Shown: positions 8,793-14,159 of the stretch, one piece after another
How positions within the stretch are numbered: position 1 is the stretch's first letter
Layout of the letters: each line of letters starts with the position of its first letter
NCBI GenBank assembly: GCA_021780795.1
Contig: JAJXYA010000413.1
Location: 1 to 14,159 of the forward strand
Origin: Bacillota bacterium
GTDB lineage: Bacteria; Bacillota_A; Clostridia; Clostridiales; Clostridiaceae
Direction: 5' to 3'
DNA: 14,159 nt
The notes under the pieces: model-generated
The model's database searches: none
The model's input: only the letters and a program-made list of their open reading frames with translations
What the model was told of the DNA's origin: nothing
Program-made: the position numbers and the translations under genes

Positions 8793-9114
8793 TAAATTTT
8801 TTCAATTTTTGGGTTTAACTAAAAAAGCAGGTAAACTTATTGAAGGTTACAATCAATGTGAAGACGCACTTTCACATGGAAGAGGAACACTTATAATTTT
8901 GTCTGAAGAGAGCTCCACTAATACAAAGGATAAATTTAAAAGATTAGGCAGTAAAAATAATATACCTATTATAGAAGGATTACCGAGTGGGACACTAGGT
9001 AAGTGCTTAGGAAGAGAAGAAATTAATGTTTTGTGCGTAAGCGATAAAAAAATGAGTGATAAGCTATTAAGCTTATGGAATGAAAATGATGAAGAAATTA
9101 AATTTCGGGGGTGA
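8785..9114 (+). CDS. ylxQ: YlxQ, L7Ae/eL8-type RNA-binding protein
   Basis: This 109-residue small alpha-beta-alpha protein shows the L7Ae-like pattern: [22 protein letters not shown] at the N terminus, a hydrophobic strand [10 protein letters not shown] followed by NTKDKF, and the NNIPII...LGKCLG segment. Relatives bind kink-turn RNA; the specific RNA partner of YlxQ is not settled, so the role in ribosome or RNA metabolism is inferred. The start ATG lies inside the end of rnpM (8-bp overlap), preceded by the SD-like AGGGAAGAG near 8769-8778. The stop TGA at 9112-9114 is embedded in the presumed infB ribosome binding site, so rnpM, ylxQ and infB look translationally chained. Confidence 0.9.
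   Translation: MNNKFFQFLGLTKKAGKLIEGYNQCEDALSHGRGTLIILSEESSTNTKDKFKRLGSKNNIPIIEGLPSGTLGKCLGREEINVLCVSDKKMSDKLLSLWNENDEEIKFRG
9107..9114 (+). promoter_or_regulatory. infB ribosome binding site overlapping the ylxQ stop codon
   Basis: GGGGGTGA closely fits the AGGAGGTGA consensus (one A replaced by G, a tolerable G-U pair with the anti-SD). It contains the ylxQ TGA and lies 5 nt before TTG 9120. It supports that TTG, because the alternative GTG at 9111 is inside the motif itself. Confidence 0.65.
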
Positions 9115-9119
9115 ATGAT

Positions 9120-11186
9120 TTGGCAAAAGTCAGAATATATGAATTAGCAAAAGAGTTAGAAGTGTCAAGTAAAGAATTAATTAATGTACTATTTGAAGAA
9201 TTTAGTATAAAAGCCAAAAATCATATGAGTGTGATTGAGGAAGAGGATGCTGAGTTAATAAAGGAACTTTACAGTGATGAAAATTCAGGACTTAAAGATA
9301 GTAAAAATGAAACGGTAGAACACTATGAAAACTTAGCTAATGAAGATGCTAACAAAGTTGTTATTAGAAAAAGAGGTAGAAAAGGTAGAGATGAATTAGG
9401 AAATAATAACAATGGTGTTGAAGCAATAGAGGATGAATTTGTAGTAATCGAAGGTACGATTACAGTTAAAGACTTAGCTGATAGATTAAAAAGACCTTAT
9501 GTTGAAGTAATAAAGCAACTTATTTTCTTAGGTGTTATGGCTGGAATGAATCAAGAAATTGATTTTAATACAGCAGAAAAAGTAATAGAAAAGTATGGTG
9601 CAGTTGCAGTACTCAAAGAAGAAGAAGAAGGCAAGATTGCTGATGATGAAGATATTGAAGTTGATTTAGGTACAGATAAAAAACCAGCTGTTGTTACAGT
9701 TATGGGTCACGTTGATCATGGTAAGACATCATTACTTGACTGCATTAGAAAAGCTAAGGTTACTGAAACAGAAGCAGGTGGAATTACACAACACATAGGT
9801 GCGTATACTGTTAATATTAATGGAGAAAAAATTACATTTTTAGATACGCCTGGTCATGAAGCGTTCACATCCATGAGAGCAAGAGGTGCACAAATAACAG
9901 ATATAGTTATACTTGTTGTAGCTGCTGATGACGGTATTATGCCGCAAACTATAGAAGCTATAAATCACTGTAAGGCTGCTAAGGTTCCAATGATAGTAGC
10001 TATAAACAAGATGGATAGAGCAGGAGCTAACCCTGATAAAGTTAAGCAAGAATTAACAGAACATGGTCTTGTAGCAGAAGATTGGGGCGGAGACACAATT
10101 TGTGTTCCAGTATCAGCTCATACCAAAGAAGGTATAGATACTTTGCTTGAGATGGTATTAATAACAGCAGAAATGTTAGAGTTAAAAGCAGATGCTAGTA
10201 GACGCGCAAAAGGAACTGTAATAGAAGCTAAGCTTGACAAAGGTAGAGGTCCAGTTGCTACTTTATTAGTACAGAATGGTACACTAAACACTGGGGATTC
10301 TATAATAGTTGGTTCAACTTATGGAAGAATAAGAGCAATGCTTGATGATAAGGGTAAGAAAATAAAGACTGCAGGACCTTCTATACCAGTAGAAGTACTT
10401 GGATTATCTGAAGTGCCAGCTGCTGGAGACAGATTTAATGTAGTTAAAGATGAGAAAACTGCAAGAAACATGGCCGAAGCTAGAAAATCAAAATTAAGAG
10501 AAGAACATTTCCAATCTAGTAATAGAGTTTCTATGGAGAATCTATACAGTCAAATACAAGAAGGTTCTGTTAAAGAACTTGGTGTAATTGTTAAAGCTGA
10601 CGTTCAAGGATCTGTAGAGGCTGTAAGACAATCTTTAGAAAAATTATCTACTGATAATGTTAAAGTAAGGGTTATTCATTCTGGAGTTGGAGCTATTACA
10701 GAAACAGATGTTATACTTGCAGCTGCTTCAAATGCAATAATTATAGGGTTTAATGTAAGACCAGATAACAATGCTGCTTCAATTGGAGAAAAAGAGAATG
10801 TAGAGATTAAAACCTATAGAATAATTTACGATGCTCTTGATGATATAAAAGCGGCTATGGTTGGAATGCTAGATCCTGTATTTAAAGAAGTTGTTTTAGG
10901 TAGAGTTGAAATAAGACAAATATATAAAGTTTCAAATGTAGGAACAATAGCAGGATCTTACGTACTTAACGGTAAAATTACTAGAAACAGTAGTATAAGA
11001 GTTCTTAGAAATGGAATAGTAATAACTGAATCAACTTTAGCTTCTTTAAAGAGATTTAAAGATGATGCAAAAGAGGTTGCTGCTGGATATGAATGTGGAT
11101 TAAGTGTAGAAAAATTCAATGATCTTAAAGAAGGCGACATTATTGAAGCATTTATAATGGAAGAAGTAAAACCAAAATTAACATAA
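9120..11186 (+). CDS. infB: Translation initiation factor IF-2
   Basis: This GTPase brings initiator fMet-tRNA to the 30S subunit and promotes 50S joining. Seen: IF2_N domain at the start ([12 protein letters not shown]...), a charged linker, a second IF2_N domain from about residue 110, then the G domain: GHVDHGKT (G1, bases 9705-9728), DTPGHE (G3, from 9843), NKMD (G4, from 10005) and SAHT (G5). Domains II-IV follow to the C terminus with [10 protein letters not shown] and [16 protein letters not shown]. Start: GTG at 9111 is in frame and would overlap ylxQ by 4 bp, but TTG at 9120 gives the family N terminus (M)[12 protein letters not shown] and has the GGGGGTGA site at proper distance. 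I choose TTG, 688 aa, slightly shorter than Bacillus IF2 because the variable N-terminal linker is short. Identity is certain; the start is likely. Confidence 0.96.
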   Translation: MAKVRIYELAKELEVSSKELINVLFEEFSIKAKNHMSVIEEEDAELIKELYSDENSGLKDSKNETVEHYENLANEDANKVVIRKRGRKGRDELGNNNNGVEAIEDEFVVIEGTITVKDLADRLKRPYVEVIKQLIFLGVMAGMNQEIDFNTAEKVIEKYGAVAVLKEEEEGKIADDEDIEVDLGTDKKPAVVTVMGHVDHGKTSLLDCIRKAKVTETEAGGITQHIGAYTVNINGEKITFLDTPGHEAFTSMRARGAQITDIVILVVAADDGIMPQTIEAINHCKAAKVPMIVAINKMDRAGANPDKVKQELTEHGLVAEDWGGDTICVPVSAHTKEGIDTLLEMVLITAEMLELKADASRRAKGTVIEAKLDKGRGPVATLLVQNGTLNTGDSIIVGSTYGRIRAMLDDKGKKIKTAGPSIPVEVLGLSEVPAAGDRFNVVKDEKTARNMAEARKSKLREEHFQSSNRVSMENLYSQIQEGSVKELGVIVKADVQGSVEAVRQSLEKLSTDNVKVRVIHSGVGAITETDVILAAASNAIIIGFNVRPDNNAASIGEKENVEIKTYRIIYDALDDIKAAMVGMLDPVFKEVVLGRVEIRQIYKVSNVGTIAGSYVLNGKITRNSSIRVLRNGIVITESTLASLKRFKDDAKEVAAGYECGLSVEKFNDLKEGDIIEAFIMEEVKPKLT

Positions 11187-11207
11187 TTAAAAGGAGTGGT
11201 GGGTTGT

Positions 11208-11630
11208 ATGGTTAATTATAGAAATGGCAGAATAAATGAAGAAATCAAAAAAGAAGTAAGCAATACAATTCAAAACAAAATAAAAGATCCAAGAAAAAGC
11301 GCTATGGTAAGTGTTACAAGTGTAGAGACAACAAAAGACTTAAGCTACACAAAAGTTTTTGTTAGTATATTTGGTAATGAACTTGCTAAGAAAGAAACAC
11401 TTCAAGCACTTAAAAGTTCAACTGGCCTTATGAGAAAAGAAATTGGTGCTCATGTTAAACTAAGACATGTTCCACAAGTTATCATAGAGTTAGATGAGAC
11501 TATAGACAAAGCAATACATTTAGAGGGCCTTTTCAACCAGATAAAGGCAACAGATAAGAAAAAAGAAGACTTAAACGAAGAAGACTTATTTGAAGAAGAT
11601 GCTAATGAAGAAGATAGCAATGAAGATTAA
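11208..11630 (+). CDS. rbfA: 30S ribosome-binding factor RbfA with acidic C-terminal tail
   Basis: This cold-shock-type ribosome assembly factor binds the immature 30S neck near 16S helix 1. The core (about residues 1-110) is a KH-like fold: NYRNGRINEEIKKEVSNTI at the start, DPR...VSVTSVETTKDLSYTKVFVS, and LRHVPQVIIELDETID. Beyond the core is a strongly acidic tail of about 25 residues made of EED-containing pentads. Start: GTGs at 11196 and 11199 are in frame but fall within the ribosome binding site AAGGAGTGG. ATG 11208 has GGAG 11 nt upstream and gives the family N terminus MVNYRNGRI, so I use it (140 aa; the 11196 start would give 144). The tail is encoded by a 15-bp tandem repeat that also contains the nrnA starts. 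Bacillus has ylxP between infB and rbfA; here there is none. Confidence 0.95.
   Translation: MVNYRNGRINEEIKKEVSNTIQNKIKDPRKSAMVSVTSVETTKDLSYTKVFVSIFGNELAKKETLQALKSSTGLMRKEIGAHVKLRHVPQVIIELDETIDKAIHLEGLFNQIKATDKKKEDLNEEDLFEEDANEEDSNED
11577..11621 (+). repeat. Three-unit 15-bp tandem repeat at the rbfA/nrnA junction
   Basis: Units at 11577-11591, 11592-11606 and 11607-11621 each begin GAAGAAGA and differ mainly in the last six or seven bases; a partial fourth unit GAAGAT follows before the rbfA TAA. In the rbfA frame they read EEDLF, EEDAN, EEDSN. In the nrnA frame each unit boundary gives a start-like codon followed by AAG: TTG 11590, ATG 11605, ATG 11620. Confidence 0.85.
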
Positions 11631-12582
11631 TGAGATTATTAATAAGATAAAGTTATTCAAAAAAATTGCTATAACTTTTCATACTTCTGCAGATGGTGAT
11701 TCATTAGGGAGTGCATTAGCATTACTTATTGGACTAAGAAAATTAAACAAGGAAGTATATATAATTTCAAAAGAAGTTATTCCACAAACATTTCTATTTT
11801 TACCATTCTCCAATGAAATTAATGGAGAAACAAGTGAGCCATTAAAGGATACGGAGTGTGTAATAGTCTTAGATTGTGGTGATTTTAAAAGAATTAATGC
11901 AAATCTAACCTTAGAAAATAGGAAGTTTGAATTAATTAATATGGATCACCATTTATCTAATGATTTATATGGAGATTTAAATTTTGTTGATACAAGCGCT
12001 TCTGCAGTGGCAGAAATTGTGCATGAAGTGCTTAGACTTCTTGACGTAAAATTAGATAGGGCAATAAGTACATGCTTGTACACTTCTTTACTTACAGATA
12101 CGGGTTCCTTTAGACATTCTAATACCACAGCAGTAACTCATGGTATAGCAGGTGAACTTATTAATACAGGCATAGATTTTAGTAACATCCATAGAATAAT
12201 TTTCGAAAATAAGAAATTTGAAAAAATAAAATTCTATGGAGAAGTTATTAATAATATGACTACAGAACTTGATGGTAAAGTTTGTATTATGTATATATCT
12301 AAAAATGTGCTTGAAAAGTATAACTTGGTATCCTCAGATACATCGGATGTTATTACTTTTGGGGCTTCAATAGATACCGTTGAAGTTACTGCTCTAATAA
12401 AAGAAGCTGAAAACGGTGTTAAAGTAAGCTTAAGGTCTAAATCTTTAGTAGATGTTAGCAAAATTGCTGAAGGTTTTAATGGCGGAGGCCATATTAGGGC
12501 TTCAGGCTTTTTTACAGAAGGAAGTTTTGATGATACTAAAGCAAAATTGATGGAAATTTTAGAAAAAGAGTTGATAAAATGA
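11620..12582 (+). CDS. nrnA: DHH/DHHA1 family bifunctional oligoribonuclease and pAp phosphatase NrnA
   Basis: This cytosolic Mn-dependent phosphoesterase belongs to a family that degrades 2-5 nt nanoRNAs (and pGpG) and dephosphorylates 3'-phosphoadenosine 5'-phosphate. Numbered from ATG 11620 (320 aa): DGDSLGS with Asp25 and Asp27, VLDCGD at about residue 85-90, the defining DHH at 109-111, and the DHHA1 domain glycine motif GGGH at 288-291 followed by IRASGF. Start: the frame is open back to TTG 11590 and ATG 11605, but the family begins just before a KINEIINKIK-like helix, as given by ATG 11620, which overlaps the rbfA stop by 11 bp. No good Shine-Dalgarno precedes any candidate, only GAAGAAGA, so translation is probably coupled to rbfA. 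The exact substrate cannot be decided from sequence. Confidence 0.92.
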   Translation: MKINEIINKIKLFKKIAITFHTSADGDSLGSALALLIGLRKLNKEVYIISKEVIPQTFLFLPFSNEINGETSEPLKDTECVIVLDCGDFKRINANLTLENRKFELINMDHHLSNDLYGDLNFVDTSASAVAEIVHEVLRLLDVKLDRAISTCLYTSLLTDTGSFRHSNTTAVTHGIAGELINTGIDFSNIHRIIFENKKFEKIKFYGEVINNMTTELDGKVCIMYISKNVLEKYNLVSSDTSDVITFGASIDTVEVTALIKEAENGVKVSLRSKSLVDVSKIAEGFNGGGHIRASGFFTEGSFDDTKAKLMEILEKELIK

Positions 12583-13448
12583 ATGGTATATTAAATATAT
12601 ATAAACCAACGGGAATGACTTCTTTTGATGTAGTTCGCATAATAAGAAAAATCAGCAATGTAAAAAAAGTAGGCCACGCTGGCACTCTAGATCCTGAGGC
12701 TAGCGGGGTTTTACCTGTTTGTATAGGAAAGGCAACAAAGGCTATCGACTATATAATGGATGACTTTAAAATTTATGAAACTGAATTGAAGCTAGGTGTA
12801 ATTACAGATACTTATGATAGAGAAGGTAAGATACTACAAGAAAGTGAAGTTAATGCAAGTGAAGAAGAAATCATACTGGTGATTAATTCATTTGTTGGAG
12901 AAATAAAACAAGTTCCTCCAATGTATTCAGCTTTAAAGGTTAATGGAAAAAAACTTTATGAATTGGCAAGGGCAGGAATAGAAATAGAGAGAGAAGCAAG
13001 ACCTATAGTAATTTATGATATAGATATTATTGACATTAAAATACCTTATGTAAAGTTTAGAGTGAAATGCTCTAAGGGTACATATATTAGAAGTCTTTGT
13101 TATGATATTGGAGAGCAGTTAAAATGTGGTGGTATGATGTGGAACTTACAAAGAACTGCTACAGGACAATTTCATATTGATGACGCTATAAGTATTGAGG
13201 ATTTGAATGAGGAAAATATAAATAAGCATATTATGCCTATAGAAAAAGCTTTCCAAAAGAATACTAAAATTACCATAGAGGATAGATTTATTAAGTTCTT
13301 ATTAAATGGTGTTGTAGTAAAGGATAAAGCACTAACTTGCAAGTTTGAAATTGATAGTACATATAGTATATATAATAATGACAATGATTTTATTGGAATT
13401 GCAGATAGAACTAATGAAGGAGTTAGGCTAATAAAATCATTTATATAG
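12579..13448 (+). CDS. truB: tRNA pseudouridine(55) synthase TruB
   Basis: This 289-residue enzyme converts U55 in the T-loop of tRNAs to pseudouridine. Seen: the N-terminal GILNIYKPTGMTSFDVV motif, then GHAGTLDPEASGVLP at 32-46, with Asp38 the catalytic nucleophile; the QVPPMYSALKVNGKKLYELAR block at about 108-128; and KGTYIRSLCYDIG at about 167-179. The C-terminal part (about 220-289) is the shorter PUA-like region found in Firmicutes. The ATG overlaps the nrnA TGA in an ATGA junction (4 bp) with only a weak upstream GAG, so reinitiation after nrnA is likely. The TruB-RibF order is the standard downstream half of the nusA-infB operon. Confidence 0.96.
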   Translation: MNGILNIYKPTGMTSFDVVRIIRKISNVKKVGHAGTLDPEASGVLPVCIGKATKAIDYIMDDFKIYETELKLGVITDTYDREGKILQESEVNASEEEIILVINSFVGEIKQVPPMYSALKVNGKKLYELARAGIEIEREARPIVIYDIDIIDIKIPYVKFRVKCSKGTYIRSLCYDIGEQLKCGGMMWNLQRTATGQFHIDDAISIEDLNEENINKHIMPIEKAFQKNTKITIEDRFIKFLLNGVVVKDKALTCKFEIDSTYSIYNNDNDFIGIADRTNEGVRLIKSFI

Positions 13449-13461
13449 GAGTATGTTAAGG

Positions 13462-14159
13462 ATGTTAGTTATAAAAGATAATTTTAAAACGAAACTTAAA
13501 TATCCAACGTACATTGCATTAGGAAGTTTTGATGGGCTCCATTTGGGACACATGTATCTAATAAATAGAACTGCAGAATTATCAAAAGAGAATAATGCTA
13601 AAAGTATGATTTGTACCTTTAAAAATCACCCTTTATCTGTTATTAACAAAGAAATTTGTCCAAAATTAATAATGGATAATGATACTAAAATAGACTTATT
13701 ACAAAATACTGGCATTGATATTGTTAATTTAGCTAATTTTGATAAAGGTTTTATGAAGATAACCCCAGAAGAATTCATAAAAAATATGGTGAATTTCTAT
13801 AATGCAAAGGGGATAGTTGTAGGTTTCAATTATAGATTTGGATATAAAAATCTAGGCGATGTAGAAATGCTTCAAAAATATAGTAGTATACTAGGATATA
13901 AATTATATGTTTGTGAAGCCATTAGTATTAATCATGAAATTGTAAGTAGTTCAAAAATACGTCATCTCATAGCTGAGGGCAATATTACTAAAGCAAATGA
14001 ACTTTTAGGAAGGTCACATACTATTATTGGAAAAGTTGTAAAAGGAAAACAACTAGGGAGAACTATTGGATTTCCAACTGTAAATTTAGATTACAATAAA
14101 GAATATATACTTCCTAAGGGAGGTGTATATTATACTGTAGTTGAATACGATAATTGCCT
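13462..14159 (+). CDS. ribF: Bifunctional riboflavin kinase/FAD synthetase RibF, N-terminal part (3' end outside window)
   Basis: An open frame starts at ATG 13462 and runs without stop to the right edge, 232 complete codons. AGGAG at 13447-13451, overlapping the truB stop, is 10 nt upstream. The FMN adenylyltransferase domain has the nucleotide-binding GSFDGLHLGH at residues 21-30, CTFKNHP at about 52-58, GFNYRFGYKNLGD, and the SSSKIR motif at 162-167. The flavokinase domain begins after about residue 185 with GRTIGFPTVNL at 199-209. The family makes FMN from riboflavin and then FAD, both ATP-dependent, in the cytosol. Typical length is about 310 residues, so roughly the last quarter (the rest of the kinase domain) is missing from view. 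No sign of decay in the visible portion. Confidence 0.94.
   Translation, partial: MLVIKDNFKTKLKYPTYIALGSFDGLHLGHMYLINRTAELSKENNAKSMICTFKNHPLSVINKEICPKLIMDNDTKIDLLQNTGIDIVNLANFDKGFMKITPEEFIKNMVNFYNAKGIVVGFNYRFGYKNLGDVEMLQKYSSILGYKLYVCEAISINHEIVSSSKIRHLIAEGNITKANELLGRSHTIIGKVVKGKQLGRTIGFPTVNLDYNKEYILPKGGVYYTVVEYDNC

Noticed and set aside
9059..9076. 7-bp inverted repeat ATAAGCT/AGCTTAT near the end of ylxQ, about 30 bp before the infB ribosome site
   Set aside because: AT-rich and weak, does not cover the ribosome site or start, and lies in coding sequence; no support for a regulatory role.
9616..9660. GAA-rich low-complexity run in infB
   Set aside because: Encodes the acidic linker between the second IF2_N domain and the G domain, which is normal for IF2; not a defined tandem repeat like that in rbfA.
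1..14159. Mobile elements, CRISPR arrays, tRNA/rRNA genes, phage or defence genes
   Set aside because: Looked for terminal inverted repeats, spaced direct repeats, tRNA-like cloverleafs and atypical genes; the window is filled with conserved core genes and none were found.

Overview
The window is about 14.2 kb of AT-rich chromosome. Its codon use favours AGA for Arg and ATA for Ile, and almost every gene has a strong AGGAGG-type ribosome binding site. Together with the gene order this indicates a low-GC Clostridia member, most likely Clostridiaceae; I cannot name the species. All supported genes are on the + strand and are conserved housekeeping genes. I found no mobile element, CRISPR array, tRNA, rRNA, phage gene or foreign-looking island.

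Left block (1-6727): the 3' end of dxr (isoprenoid MEP pathway), rseP (site-2 intramembrane protease), ispG (a later MEP-pathway Fe-S enzyme) and polC (replicative DNA polymerase III alpha of the Gram-positive type). Spacings are 12 to 30 bp, so this looks like the tail of one long transcription unit joining envelope and isoprenoid genes to replication.

Gap (6728-6932): the only sizeable intergenic region. It holds a very good sigma-A promoter with an extended -10, then a leader of about 150 nt with three successive hairpins. The last has terminator form but an interrupted U-tract. Because this hairpin lies downstream of the promoter, it should both end polC transcripts and attenuate the next operon.

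Right block (6933-14159): rimP, nusA, rnpM (ylxR), ylxQ, infB, rbfA, nrnA, truB and the 5' part of ribF, tightly packed or overlapping. This is the classic nusA-infB operon. It covers 30S maturation (RimP, RbfA), transcription elongation and termination (NusA), RNase P modulation (RnpM), a K-turn-type RNA-binding protein (YlxQ), initiation factor 2, nanoRNA and c-di-nucleotide degradation (NrnA), tRNA pseudouridine-55 synthesis (TruB) and FMN/FAD synthesis (RibF). ribF runs off the right edge.

I see no undescribed multi-gene system here. The points most worth a second look are the rimP leader, which resembles a NusA-autoregulated attenuator, and an exact three-unit 15-bp tandem repeat at the rbfA/nrnA junction that places an in-frame candidate nrnA start codon in every unit. 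Several start codons (ispG, infB, rbfA, nrnA) are best placed downstream of the longest possible start, and the reasons are given per gene.
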